A program made the position numbers and the translations under genes. From Ichthyophis bannanicus (taxonomy: Eukaryota; Chordata; Amphibia; Gymnophiona; Ichthyophiidae), in contig CM066037.1 in assembly GCA_033557465.1 (NCBI GenBank), positions 206,521,156 to 206,585,155 of the forward strand: 64,000 nucleotides of DNA. Reading direction: 5' to 3'. Below are positions 1-10,661 of this stretch, piece by piece (the first letter of the stretch is position 1; each line of letters starts with the position of its first letter). The notes under the pieces were generated by a model that saw nothing but the letters and a program-made list of their open reading frames with translations, was not told the origin of the DNA and did not search any database.

Positions 1-237
1 TGTCCTACCTCTGCTCTGCACCCATTGTTGGGGGGGGGGGGGGGGTGGTTATGTGAATTCAAAATGTATGTTCAAAAAGAAAAAGCAAGCACCATAATGC
101 AGTAGTTTATAACAAAATACAAATGAATTATAATTTGGAGTTATAAACTGCTGTGGTTCTCGCTCTTTCTTTTAGTTCCTTGGTGTGTGAACATCTTGTA
201 TTTGCTCCACGTTATCTAATTGACTTTTTGATTTGGT
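1..237. other. Edge segment with a 16-G run, no gene
   Basis: No coding signal is visible. A homopolymer of 16 G lies at 30-45, and the words just before it resemble the repeat seen at 49866-50110 and 55012-55300, so this may be the cut end of another copy. The rest is AT-rich and unassigned. Confidence 0.5.
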
Positions 238-934
238 TCAGTCCCTGACTGGAGTTATGAGAAAGATCCCCACCCGGGGGAGGGAGGGGTGTGCACACGG
301 GGGGGGAGGGGGTTGCGCGCACAGGGGGGGCGCGCAAGGGGGGGGCGCCATCGCATCCCTCGCCTCAGGCAGCAGATTGCCTTGAGCTGCCCCTGTCTCA
401 ACCACATCCTTAATTCTGCTTTTCTGTAAAAGGACCACATGTGCCTTTCTCCAGTCCTCTGGGGTACAGCCAGCCTGCTCCAGTATGGCAGCCTTGATAG
501 CTACATATGTAGCTCGCCCATCTGGATTGGCATCCTGGAATGCAGCCTGACTGCTGGCCATCTGCAGATTCTCCAAATAAATCGTCCATGTCTCCTCCGG
601 CACCCAGCCATGTGGGCAGTTCATTCAAAGTTCACCAGGAAATGGTCTGGTTCATCTTCTGTCATCGTTTTAAGAAACACACTGGAGGGTGGAGTTCAGT
701 CTCTGCAGGGCCTGGGTCAGCTGAGCTAAGGAAGTTTTCTGTAGCACCCCCCCCCCCCCCCAATGCCTGAACAAGACTCTCTACCTGCTGCTCATGTTGT
801 TGTTGCTGCCCTTCCAGCAGGGTGCGTTGAAACTGTTGCTGGCATTGTTGTTATCGCTCCTGGTACTATTGTTGTAGCTGTTGATACTGTTGTTGCTGCT
901 GCCCTTCTGCCAGAAGCTGGAGAAGCCGCTCCAT
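238..934 (-). pseudogene. Gag remnant of an LTR retrotransposon
   Basis: Read on the minus strand from an ATG at 934, the first part is glutamine-rich (runs of Q in a coiled-coil-like stretch), followed near 620-400 by a SCAN/Gag-like segment with the words GWVPEETWTIYLENLQ and ILEQAGCTPEDWRK. Such a helical segment occurs in Gag of vertebrate Ty3-type elements related to the SCAN domain, where it forms the particle shell. The frame is broken: a stop interrupts the Q-rich part, the frame shifts near 620, and after about 380 the sequence falls into C-rich low complexity. No protease, RT or integrase follows. An LTR and primer-binding site lie upstream in the right order. Family placement is by eye. 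Confidence 0.6.
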
Positions 935-1207
935 TCTGGTTTGTCACTGTTTTTTGCAACACCACCACAGCTTCCTCTTCTGCAGCTGAGTTAACCCTGC
1001 AGTATCACAGCTCCAACAAATTTTTGTGGCCTGTAGTGGCCAAAACAAAGTCTGCATGTCTGGCATTAACTAAACCTTCTTAAAGCTCCCTAACTAGGGC
1101 GAGGCTAAACCTTTTAGCCCACACAAACAAAACAAAATCCCTTGGCTTGCTGTAGAGGCCCAGCCCTAGAGGAATGTGGATTTGCCCTCAGTCATGTGGT
1201 AGAGAAA

Positions 1208-1225
1208 ATCCCCAAGCTGCCACCA
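1208..1225 (-). other. Candidate primer-binding site
   Basis: On the minus strand, TGGTGGCAGCTTGGGGAT begins three bases after the proposed LTR end. TGGTGGCAG starts are seen in vertebrate Ty3-type primer-binding sites. Its position between LTR and gag supports the role; the priming tRNA is not identified. Confidence 0.5.
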
Positions 1226-1228
1226 TAT

Positions 1229-1622
1229 GTGGTGTGGTGGGAAGCGGTTTTCTGTTAAAGCGCCAGACAGCAGTTCAGGAAAACAAAACGTGTTTTTATT
1301 CAGACCCAGTTTGTTAAACCTTCACAAAGTTGGTCTCCAGCCCAGTTAAAGTTCCTTCCTTGCCAAGTTAAAGTTCCTGCCGTTGTACAGCTTGCCATGA
1401 AATAATTCCTGGTTCCATGGCCTTTCTCTCTCCTTCCTGCTGAGTTTTTAACCTCTTCCTGTGAGCCATGCCCTCCCAGCCCTGAACTCTGGGCTGCAGG
1501 CTCACTTAAAGGGACCTGTTGATAATCCCTCTAGGACAGAGGGGAACACTTTATAGACTGCTTGTATTCCATGACTTTTCAGCCAAGGTTAATGGGCAGC
1601 AGGCAAAAGATGGCCCCTTACA
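1229..1622 (-). mobile_element. LTR of the minus-strand gag element
   Basis: About 394 bp, running on the minus strand from TGTAAGGGGCC (1622) to CACCACACCACA (1229), so it has the TG...CA ends of an LTR. A polyadenylation signal AATAAA lies at 1300-1295 on the minus strand. A primer-binding site and gag follow downstream, so this is the 5' LTR of a truncated element. No second LTR and no target duplication can be shown. Confidence 0.6.
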
Positions 1623-2039
1623 TGCCTCTCTGATAAAGTTCAGAACAGTATTTTACTATGTAGTTTCTGGTGAAGGTTACTTTTGAAAATTCCACAGAAA
1701 GATTTCTAACCCCAGAGGAGCTTAAAACCTTTATGGACCAGCTGCAGTAGGAGCACAGATAGTAACTTTTGTATGCTAGACATCGGCCTTTGAACTGTTT
1801 GGGTAACAATGAGGGAAGCGCAATGCCATTTTGAGCCCTTTCTGGGTGAATCTCATGATCATATGCTGCTGTGTTAAAAGGAGCTTCGTACTTCATTTGG
1901 AATTCATAATGGATTGAATGTTGTGGTTTTGGATATTTGCACCTTCATGAAAAGCAACACAAAAAAGTATTATTTAGATGGATTGAAAATTAAGTGTCAC
2001 ATGATGGACTGCATTAGCTTATAGCCGATGATTAAGTAT
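1623..2039. other. Unassigned stretch
   Basis: No reading frame with recognisable content, no clear repeat structure and no terminal motif seen. It lies between the LTR and the old DIRS/Ngaro-like RT, and its end may hold decayed sequence of that element. Confidence 0.4.
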
Positions 2040-2357
2040 TGGAAGGATTCTGGAAGGGCTTTGTCACCACTGACAATGGCTCGCAAAGAGGGAGAGTTGC
2101 ATGTAATTTAAAGTCAGTGTTTGATAATCCAGAGGTGATCACAAACAAGTTGAGAAGGAGAAGACCCTGGGCAGGGTGACTGCCATTTGCATCTAAACCC
2201 TTTACTGGCATCAAAAAGATTTCTCCACTGAGAGTAGTACCTAAGAAGGAACCCAGGGGAATTTAGACATCCATCATTTGTTATTCCGAGGGTGGATAGA
2301 AGGTCAGTAAACAATTTCTTGGGCAAGGAAATGTGTTCCGTTAAATATGCTTCTCTA
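2040..2357 (+). pseudogene. DIRS/Ngaro-like RT, N-terminal piece
   Basis: Fragments in shifting frames give SVFDNPEV, LGRVTAI, SPLRVVPKKEP and VNNFLGKEMCSVKYASL. These match the order of blocks at the start of the reverse transcriptase of vertebrate DIRS/Ngaro-type tyrosine-recombinase retrotransposons. The piece stops abruptly where a CR1 begins at about 2358, and the same RT resumes at 4367 on the far side. Several frameshifts and stops mark it as an old dead copy. The DIRS versus Ngaro choice is uncertain because the recombinase part is missing. Confidence 0.6.
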
Positions 2358-2746
2358 GGGGATGAAGTACTTTGTCCACACAAGAAGAGCAGGACCATGG
2401 GGGGAGGGATTGTTTCTGATGATCGGGTGGTTAAACAGGTAGAAAAGGCGAAGGCAAAAGCCAGAAGGATGCTTGGGTGTATAGGGAGGGAAATGGCCAG
2501 TACGAAGAAGGAAGTGATAGTGTCTATATATAAGTCTTTGGTGAGACCTCATTTGGAGTATTGTGTGCAACTCTGAAGACCACACCTTCAAAAAGATATA
2601 AACAGGATGGAGTCTGTGCAGAATGTGGCTACCAGCATGGTCAGTGGACTTCATCATAAGGTATATGGGGACAGACTTAAAGATCTTAATATGTATACTT
2701 TGGAGGAAAGGAAAGAGAGAGGAGATATGATAGAGGCATTTAAATA

Positions 2747-4045
2747 CGAGGTGTGATCAAAAAGTATTGAGACTTGCTGTGTAGCTACAGTATATAACAG
2801 TAAGTCGCATCACGATGCTATTAAGCATGCAGTGACCTTGTTATGTGCTCTGCATGTGCAGAGTGTAGCATGGCTGCAGCACACCTGTACTTTTTTTAAT
2901 CATGTGATGTTTGGTATCGTGTAAAAGCAGTTAGTCAGATTTATGATGAGTGAAAAAATCGAACAGCGAATTTACATTAAATTCTGCCAGAAACTTGGAG
3001 ATTCGTGCAAAGAGACTTATGACAATTTATAGCAAGTGTATGGTGATGAATGCATGAGTCGTGCTCGAGTTTGACTTGGTACAAACATTTCTAAGAGGAT
3101 TGCCAAAGTGTTGACAGTGGCAAATGTTTTGGAAGGACATCCATGAACAGGAATGAAGACAAAGTTGAAGCAGTTTGTGCTGCAATACACTCAAATCATC
3201 TGTTGACTATCAGGGATCTTGCTGAGGACATGGACATCAGATTTGGGTTGGTACAGTCCATTATTACTGTCGATTTGGGATGAAACGTATGCCTGCAAAA
3301 TTTGTGCTGAAACTTCTGTCCCCTGACCAAAAAGAAAATAGACTGTCTGCAGCCAGGGAGGAATTGGAATGTGTTGAAAATGACTCAGATTTCATCAAAT
3401 ATATTTATTACTGGTGATGAATCATGGGTTTATGGTTATAATCTGGAAACTAAGACTCAGTCCTCACAATGGAAGACTCCTAACTCTTCCAGACCCAAGA
3501 AAGCCCATCAGGTGAGAAGCAATGTCAAGGTCATGCTCAGTTTTCTTTGATTACCAGAGTATTGTTCATCAAGAGTATGCTCCAAAAGGCCAAACCATCA
3601 ATAAAGAGTACTACGTCCAAGTTCCGACTCGTTTGAGAGATGCAGTTTGTCATAAGAGGCCAGAGCTGCTCAGGAATGGTGAATGGTTGCTTTATCACAA
3701 TAATGCCCCAGCTCATGCATCATATCTTGTCCAGCACTTCTTGGCCAAACACTAAATCGAGCAAGTCCATCAGCCACCATTCTCATCTGACCTCACCCCC
3801 TGTGACTTTTTCTTGTTTCCAAAACTGAAAGGAAGGCGATTTGACGACTTGGAGACCATTAAGCAAAATTCGATGCAGCAGCTTCATGGCATAACGAAAG
3901 AGGGATTTCCAGCAGTTACAGGAATGCTGGAGGAAGTGTGTTTTATCAGAAGGGGATTACTTTGAAGGAGACTGAGTGCATTAACTGTCAGTGTTATACT
4001 TCTTGTGTTATTGTACAAGTCTCGAAACGTTTTGATCGCACCTCA
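2747..4045 (+). mobile_element. mariner DNA transposon, copy 1
   Basis: A 1299-bp element with imperfect terminal inverted repeats: CGAGGTGTGATCAAAAAGTA on the left and TGAGGTGCGATCAAAACGTT on the inverted right end, flanked by TA at 2745-2746 and 4046-4047. Size, ends and TA duplication are those of Tc1/mariner. The empty site can be inferred from the related CR1 at 53671-53690, where the same target reads TTTAAATATCTC without an insert. It is therefore younger than the CR1 it splits. Confidence 0.92.
2946..3975 (+). pseudogene. mariner transposase, inactivated
   Basis: Cut-and-paste transposase of the DD34D type, about 340 codons, starting MSEKIEQRIYIKFC. The first acidic block TGDESWV lies near 3410-3430, the second is read as HNNAPAHAS near 3700 with N where the family has D, and the third is SDLTPCDFFLFPKLK near 3785-3830. 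Stops begin within the first 30 codons and frameshifts follow, so the protein is lost; the N also removes a metal-binding residue. In a live element it would act in the nucleus on its own inverted repeats. Confidence 0.85.
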
Positions 4046-4366
4046 TATCTCTGTGGTATAAATGCACAGGAGGAGAGCCTCTTTCAATTGTAAGAAAGCT
4101 ATGCAATGAGGGGGCGTAGGATGAAGTTGAAAGGGGATGAACTCGGGAGTAATATGCGGAAATATTTCTTTACAGAAAGAGTGGTAGACATGTGGAACAG
4201 TCTCCCAGTGGAGGAGGTAGAGACGAGGACAGTATCTGAATTCAAGAAAGCATGGAACCAACACAGAAGATCTCTAAAGGAAAAAAAAAGAGACGATAGT
4301 AATTGGTATGGAATGGCAGATTGGATAGGCCATATGGTCTTTTTTGCCATCGTGTTTCTATGTTTC

Positions 4367-5284
4367 TCGATCAAACTTTGGAGATACTAAGGGAGTGATT
4401 GGAGCTCCCAGATTGCAAAAAAAGGCATCAAGTCAGATTTTATGATGCTCCCCCAGCATGTTTCTATCTATTGAGGTTTAAATTTCAAGGCAGTACTGTT
4501 ATGATAAAGGTTTACCAATGAGTTTCTCTGTCTCCTGCTCCTTCTTTGAAAAGTTTAACACCTTTTTGTAATGGGTGGTAGAAAAGGAGGTTGGCAAGGG
4601 AAAAATCATACACTATTTGGCTGATTTCCTAATGATAGGTTCCAGCAAAGAAAAGTACATCAATATGTTGACAACATTCCAAAGGAAGGCCAGAGAATTA
4701 AGAGCCTCCTTGGCAGGGAACAAGACCAAGGGCCAAAAGCAAGAACTATCCATTTTAGGGATAGAGACACACATTTCAAATGGTAACCAGTTTACCAGAA
4801 TCACAATTAGACATACTAAAGAAGCTGATGGTTGTCATATTGCAAGTCAAGGCTACACTGAGACAGTTGAAGGCTTTAATAGGTCAACTAAATTTCACTT
4901 GTATAGTGATAACAATGAGCAGGGCATTTATGAGGCAGTTAGCCATGACAACCCAATACATAAACGAGAAGCTATCATTTCATTAAAGTGTCATCACCTA
5001 TGAAGACTTGAGGATATGGCTGGTGTTTTGGAGGCAGTATATTGGCCTAAGGCTGTGGCAGGAAAGGGCAGTCAGCAATAGGGTCTTGGAAATATTTTCT
5101 GATCCCTCCAGAAGCAGGGGCTTTGGCCTTTACTTCAGAGGGAAAGAATATGCAGAGGAATGGCTGCAGGTCTGGCATTCCTTGAGCTTTTCCCTATTGA
5201 AGTGACATTGATCATGTGGGGCCCAAAGTTTAGGAATAAAAGGATCATACTTTGGTCTGACAATGCTGTAATGGTTTACATCAT
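4367..5284 (+). pseudogene. DIRS/Ngaro-like RT-RNase H, second piece
   Basis: Continues the RT begun at 2040. Readable blocks are FYLLRFKFQG, a catalytic-region block HYLADFLMIGSSKEK (family form L-D-D, here L-A-D), LSILGIE, and then an RNase H with FSDPSRSRGFGLYFRG and ILWSDNAVMVYI. The copy ends exactly where DIRS copy A begins at 5285, and its remaining RNase H and recombinase are not found afterwards. Multiple frameshifts make it non-coding. It is the oldest layer of this nest. Confidence 0.65.
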
Positions 5285-7794
5285 TCTCCAGGAACAAGCA
5301 GGAATGAGTCTTCACATATGGGTACGTCGGTACCGACGGAGCCTGTGCGGGAACGCTCCCCAGCGTCCAAAAAGAAAGCTTTTGGGAGCATCCCACACGC
5401 ATGCGTGCTGCCTTCCCGCCCATTCACTTCCCTCTCATCAGTTTTCCGTTTTCCGTGGAGCTGGCAGGACGTATTCCTGTCACCGCAGAAAATTCTTCTT
5501 TTTATTCTTAGTTTTTTGTGGTCGTGTCTGCCTTCCCTCGACGCCACCGGTACTGCCAGTGCTTTTCTTTCTTTTTACTAAAGAATTTCTTCTTTTCTTT
5601 AGAAATTTTTCCTGTTTAGTGCCTGACGGTTTCTAGGCCACTAGGCTTCTATCCTTCCATTATGGAAAAGCCAGCCACTATCCTTAAGAAATGCTCAAAG
5701 TGTGGCGGTACAGACATATTTCCAGACACTTATACTTGGTGTCTAAAATGTTTAGGTCCTGACCATTGCCCACTGGGAGTGTCTCTCCTGCTGGAACTCA
5801 AACAGAAGAAGTCTTCAGGATTGAGAACAACTCGATACCCGGTTCACATCGTACTCAATGTCACCAGCTAGAATATCTTCTTTTTCACAGGATCAGGTAA
5901 CCAAACCAAAGTCTGTAAAGACTAGCCAGTCCTCGAGTGGTAGATCTCCTTCTAAGCATCGAGATGGCTCTGGCCTTGCCCTCGAGGACATTTTGGCAAT
6001 AAAGCCCCGGCGGGAGTCTTCGGGCTCCAAAGCATTAACGGGGCTCCAGGTTGTTCCTGGGGTTCTTACCTCGATGAACATACCTGGGCCATGCTCGGTG
6101 GTTGTGGCCGCTTTGAGCGGTACCGATACCCCGGCATCGGCTATGGTGATGGATGAAACCTCACCGATGAACGTAGTCTAGTGCTCTCGGCTACTTTGGT
6201 ACCGCTAGAGTTGCTGCAGACCGTTCCTTGAGTATCAGTATCAGCTTCGGTACCGGTACCGGTATTGACATCGGTGTCGGTACTGTCCTTGCTTGCTTCG
6301 ACAGACCCGCTTCCTTCGATGCCGAGCCTGGAATCAATCTCTAACATGGAGGATTCAGTACCGACTCGTCTTGGTACCGACCTCGAGCGGTACCGAAGAC
6401 ATCGCTTTAGGGAAAATCCGATGCTTCATCCTTTCAAGTCTTTCGATCCCAATGACTGGGATGAATCCATCGGTACCAAGGCTGAATTTTCAACAAGTCT
6501 AGCCTTTACCCCTCATTTTAGAGGGTCCTCCTCAGGGGAGATTTCTTTTCAAGCTTTTCTGCTTGATATGGCAAAGTTACTTGCCATTTCTATACCTGGT
6601 AAAGAATCCCTACCAGGGGATTCAGAGACCCTGCAATTCCCCTGGATTCCAAAGGAGGTGATCATGCTTCCTTTGCATCAGATCTTACAGGATCTACTAT
6701 TAAGAATGTGGGAAACTCCTTTAACGGTATCCCCACATTCTAAGACACTTGACACTATGTACAAGGTGCCACCTTCTCCAGGTTTTCAAAAGACTCAACT
6801 TCCTCATCATTCTATTGTTGTAGAATCAGCAATGAGGCGTATTAAGAGTGCAAAGAAGCACTCTTCTTATCCGCCAGGTCGTGAGTCTAGGACAGTGATG
6901 GCTAACCTTTTTGAGCCCGAGTGCCCAAACTGCCGCACAAAACCAAAGAATTTCCTCAAAGTGCCAGCACGTCATTTGCATAAGTGGTCTTATTTGCATA
7001 AATATTTGCATAATGTTACCATACACTAACTTTTAGTAAACATGTCTCTTAATGAGTGTATGGATAAAGAAAGACTAAAAGATTTCTACATTACTATAAT
7101 CCAGTGCCAACCGCCAGGCACATTAGGAACTACTACAAACGCTGCCCATTTAGAACCCATAGCAAACCCGCCGTATCCTGACAGCATTACCAGGACTCAC
7201 AAAGCACCATACCCTACCTATCAAAAGGCAACACTGCAAATATTAAACCAATACATTTCAGAGAATACTGGGGAAAGAGAACAAGTGGCAACGTCAAATA
7301 GGAATTTCCTCTTGTACCAAACAAAGCGCAGATGTTAATGATGCACATTTCCCAGAGCTGACATATTCCAGTTAATAAATTCAAAATAAAGAGATATCTT
7401 TCTACCTTTTGTGCATTTTTTTTCAGTTGCAATTGGTCCAGCCATTTTCTTCTGGTTTCTTCATGTTTTCTGCTAACTCTCCATCGTCTGCTGTCCATTT
7501 GTCCTTTCTTCTCTCTTCTAGTTTTTTTTCCATTCTCTCTCTCTCTACATCTGCTTTAACATACTAATCTTTCTCCTTTTGCTCTTTCCTCATTCCTATT
7601 TCATCCACACAAATTTTACCCCTCCATCCTCAATCCCCAATTACTCTCCCAATACCTGGCCAATTGTAGATTTTTCATCCCTCCTACACAAAATATTTTT
7701 CCCCTCTCCATTTTACTCTCCCAGCCCCATCCCATTCTAATCCTCCCCACACAAAAGCTCCCTTCTAGTTCCAGTCTCACCCAGCATCCATTCC

Positions 7795-8030
7795 CTTCTT
7801 CAAGCCCCCCACTTCCCCTCAGCCCATTTCCATTCCAAGCCCCGTCCCCATCAGCTATTTGCAGTTCAAGCCCCCCACTTCCCCTCAGCCCATTTCCATT
7901 CCAAGCCCCATCCCCAACAGCTATTTGCAGTTCAAGCCCCCTTCCACTCAGCCCATTTCCAGTCCTAGCAACCCCCCCAACCCATTACCAGTCCTAGCCC
8001 CCCATAGCCCACTCCCAGTCCTAATCCAAA
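7795..8030 (+). repeat. C-rich minisatellite within hAT copy 1
   Basis: About six or seven decayed units built on CCCATTTCCAGTCCTAGCCC, roughly 30-40 bp each. The reverse complement of the same unit is hugely expanded at 30340-31150 in the related element. Confidence 0.75.
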
Positions 8031-8063
8031 TAGCGCGGTATATAAGAATTTGTTCCCTCGCTG

Positions 8064-8124
8064 CTCTGTTAAGCCCGCGGGGGCTGATGGGAAGTTCCCA
8101 TCAGCCCCCGCGGGCTTAACAGAG
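8064..8124. repeat. Perfect 30-bp palindrome
   Basis: The arms 8064-8093 and 8095-8124 are exact reverse complements of 30 bases, separated by a single G at 8094. The arms are GC-rich (containing GCCCGCGGGGGCTGATGGG), so the DNA could extrude a cruciform and RNA would fold into a strong hairpin. It lies near the right end of the hAT element. Confidence 0.95.
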
Positions 8125-8565
8125 TCGCGAAAGGGAAACTCTTCCCTTCGCGCTCTGCAAGCCGGCGCGTCTGACTGTAGCTCCAAAGAGAGAGCTGCTA
8201 CGGGGAGGGCAGGCTCTGCCGGGTGGGTACAGGGGGGCCCCGCGGCACGCTCGATTCTGCCGCGGCGGCCCCGACAACGGCAGCAGACAGGTTTTCTTTT
8301 TTTTTTTCAATTGCGGACCTTCCCGCGTGCCAGCTGCAAGGCCTTCGCGTGCCACAGCTGGCACGCGTGCCATAGGTTCGCCATCGCTGGTCTAGGACTT
8401 TAGATGCCTTTGGACGTTGATGCTTCCAAGCATCCATGCTTTCAGCAAGAATTACCTCATATATTTTCTATATGGGATTATCTCTTGAAGAGGTCACAAA
8501 GAACTTAAAGCTTTTGAACCCTTTTCTTCAAGGTAAAAGGAAGGAGAAGAAAGTCTTCCACAGGA

Positions 8566-8700
8566 GAAACAGTGGAGGAGGGTGGAAGCTAAGGACCACG
8601 GCCAAACACAAAGGGGTAGTATAAAAAACTCTTTATTAGCAGACCCAACTCAACGGTTTCGGCCAGAGGCCTTCTTCAGGGGTCTAAAAATGGACAGACA
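8566..8700 (-). mobile_element. Penelope-like element terminal fragment
   Basis: On the minus strand the order CCCTGAAGAAGGCC, GGCCGAAACCGTTG, then AATAAAGAG is typical of the terminal repeat region of vertebrate Penelope-like elements, where GAAGAAGGC...GAAACG words are widely seen. No coding part of the element is recognisable nearby. It truncates DIRS copy A. Confidence 0.5.
8642..8684 (-). ncRNA. Candidate hammerhead ribozyme (Penelope type)
   Basis: On the minus strand: GACCC (stem I), core CTGAAGA, stem II GGCC-TCT-GGCC, core GAAA, a very short stem III, then U-U and GGGTC closing stem I with five pairs. Penelope-like elements are known to carry hammerhead ribozymes with minimal stem III in their terminal repeats. 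The fold is drawn by hand; activity is unproven. Confidence 0.45.
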
Positions 8701-9539
8701 CAAACATCAATATTAAAAATAAATTAAAAATAAATACTCAAGAGTAAAATAACAGTAGCAGTAAAAATCCTCAACTGAAATACATTACCATGAAGGAACA
8801 AACAAACAATGTTTTTGTCTTGAATTTTGGCAGGGTGCGCAGCTTGGTAGTCAAGTAGGTGGGGTAGTCAAGAAGGACCTCACTGGCAAGAAGAGGGAGG
8901 GTGGGGGATATAAAGTCAGCTTATGGGGTCAGGTGACAAAAGATGGTGCACCTGGGGCCTGCAGATAGAAGTGAGTCCAGGTGCTGAGTGGGGTGTCTAG
9001 GCCTAGCAAAAGATTATGGTCCAGGGACCATATATGTGTGGGCATCTGGGTTCGATTGTGGTCCAACTTCCATAAAAGGGGCTGGGCCATAAAAAAAAGA
9101 ACCCAGCCTAGCAAAGCCGGGCAAGTTGGGGCAATGAATAGGAGCCAGACTCACAGCTTGGAATGGCAGGCGCTTATGGACATGAGCACAGCCTCCTCTT
9201 CACCACAGTGCAGATGGGAAAAGGGGAAGCCCAAGTCCTTCAAGAGTCAAATAGAACCGTACCACAAGTAGACTTTAATGTTTTTTTCACTCTTTTAAGC
9301 TGGTGAAATTCATTAACTTTAATTTTCTTGAATGGTAATAATCAATTATGCACAGTTGGTTAAAACAACAGAAGCTGTTGCCATTTGTTTCCACTTTTAA
9401 AAAAGAGCATCCAAAGCCACCTTTATGGAAGTAAGAAAAAAAGGAAGGGGCAGAAAGAAAAAAGGAGGGGGGAGGTTAGTAGGGAGACAGTTCAAAGGAG
9501 ATAACGTGGGAACACAGTTCAAAGAAGAGAAGATGGTCA
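8701..9539. other. Unassigned, with A-rich and purine-rich parts
   Basis: No frame with recognisable content. An A-rich stretch with repeated AAATAAATTAAAAATAAAT words follows the Penelope end at 8715-8745, and a purine-rich run is at 9430-9475. It may include Penelope non-coding sequence, but I cannot show it. Confidence 0.4.
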
Positions 9540-9589
9540 AATGCCTCCCAAGGTCTTCAGCCAGCAGGAATATAGTTAGTGCAGAAAGT

Positions 9590-9953
9590 GAGCACTCCAA
9601 AATTGATGTTGTCATCCACTTGGTACAAATAACCTTGCTAGAAATAGTGCCTCTGCAGTTCAAAGGGACTTCCAGACTCTGGGAGAGAAACTCAAGCCTA
9701 TTGCTAACACTATAGCATTCTCCGAAGTTCTACCTGTTCTTGGTAAGGGAGCAGAAAGGCTGCATTACATAAACAATTTTAAGACATGGCTCCAAACCTG
9801 GTGCAAACAAGAAGGATTTGATATATAGGTGACTGGGGAAACAGATGGATCAACAAGAGACTATACTGTGCTGATGGACTACATCTCTCTGTCGCAGGGA
9901 AAACGATCCTAAGTGAAAAATTCAGGCAGTATGTGGACAGGCATTTAAACTAG
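9590..9953 (+). pseudogene. CR1 ORF1 esterase-like remnant
   Basis: Readable pieces are DVVIHL, IAFSEVLPVLGKG, FKTWLQTWCKQEGFD and a terminal RHLN. They follow the order of the SGNH/GDSL esterase-like domain of CR1 ORF1 (V-x-GTND, LPVPG, LNxWL, CxxxGF). The N-terminal GDS nucleophile block is not recognised and stops are present. ORF1 proteins of CR1 bind RNA and lipids in proposals; this one is dead. Confidence 0.6.
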
Positions 9954-10661
9954 GGAAAGGGGGTAACGGATGGAGAAGGATAAGTTCAGGATGTCACTCC
10001 TAACAAAAGCATAATAACATTGGAAACAGCCACACTTTTAAACCACACATCAATGGCAAGTGGGAAGAGGCGTATAGAACAAAATACAGGCAAACCAGTC
10101 AACAAATACTGGAAAGCAATGAGCACAAATGATCGAAGCCTAGCCAACAAAGTTCCCGACCTAGAAGCCCTAATGGTGGAAATGGACTTGGATATTGTGG
10201 CCATTACAGAAACATGGTTTAATGAGTCACATGAATGGGATATAGCCATAGTTGGCTATAATCTATTTAGAAGAGATAGAGACGGTAAAAAAGGAGGAGG
10301 AGTAGCCCTGTATTTCAAAAGCAATATTAAAGCTGCTGAAATGCAGGGGACGTGGGGAAAAGAAGAAGTGCTATGGATTGTGTTGAAAAGAGGAGATGGC
10401 ACTGTCATCCATATTGGTGTAGTCTACAGGCCTCCAACTCAAACCAAAGAAATGGATAGCAAATTGATTATTGACATGGCAGAGATAGTCACGAAGGGGG
10501 AAGTGATCATATTGAGTCATTTTAATCTACCCAAGTGGATTGGAGTATTCCTTTTGCAAATCTGGAAAGAAGTAAAAGAAATTGTGGATGCCTTCCAAGA
10601 TACATTATTTAGAAAATGGTGATGGAACCGACCAGGGAAAGCTTGATGCTGGATTTAGTAC

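Larger units (their letters stand above)
2358..4366 (+). mobile_element. CR1 LINE 3' fragment (family beta), split by mariner
   Basis: A 5'-truncated CR1 LINE. The C-terminal RT region is readable as ARRMLGCIGREM and [12 protein letters not shown], then after the mariner as KYFFTERVVDMWNSLPVEE. The 3' end is a short tail of GTTTCTATGTTTCT, the same as in the longer copy at 50290-53995, which defines my family beta. It sits inside the RT of an older DIRS/Ngaro-like element. Stops and frameshifts are present, so it encodes nothing functional. No target duplication is evident, as is common for CR1. Confidence 0.8.
6893..8389 (+). mobile_element. hAT-type non-autonomous transposon, copy 1
   Basis: A 1497-bp insert flanked by a perfect 8-bp duplication GTCTAGGA (6885-6892 and 8390-8397), the hAT hallmark. 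Ends are CAGTGATGGCTAACCT and, inverted, CAGCGATGGCGAACCT. It interrupts ORF1 of DIRS copy A, and removing it with one duplication copy restores continuity of that DNA. No transposase is recognisable. Inside are a 98-codon open frame of unknown meaning (7042-7338), AATAAA-containing AT-rich sequence near 7374-7390, a pyrimidine tract ending in CAG near 7415-7427, C-rich short tandem repeats and a long palindrome. Much of the interior recurs in inverse orientation at 30181-31836. Confidence 0.88.
5662..8560 (+). pseudogene. DIRS copy A ORF1 (Gag-like), broken
   Basis: Begins MEKPATILKKCSKCGGTD, then CLKCLGPDHCPLG: a Cys/His-rich start like the zinc-binding N-terminus of DIRS ORF1. A low-complexity stretch rich in GGTACCG words follows, then a conserved helical part with FQAFLLDMAKLL, LLLRMWETPLT, FPHHSIVVESAMRRIKS-like blocks (6790-6850). 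The frame shifts near 5860 and 6180 and is cut at 6892 by the hAT; it resumes at 8390 (TLDAFGR-like, then YMGLSLEEVTKNLKLL) and ends in unrelated DNA. The role of ORF1 is thought to be nucleocapsid-like. Not functional here. Confidence 0.75.
5285..8565 (+). mobile_element. DIRS retrotransposon copy A (5' part)
   Basis: Starts with TCTCCAGGAACAAGCAGGAA, the same left terminus as at 33705 and 63602, followed by the shared leader and a Gag-like ORF1. It is inserted in the RNase H of an older element. The copy holds a hAT transposon at 6893-8389 and stops about 8565, before any RT, RNase H or recombinase, where Penelope-type sequence begins. Without the hAT only about 1.8 kb of the element is left. 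Confidence 0.85.

Noticed and set aside
763..1083. Plus-strand frame rich in Val and Ala
   Set aside because: It is the complement of the glutamine-rich start of the minus-strand gag remnant.
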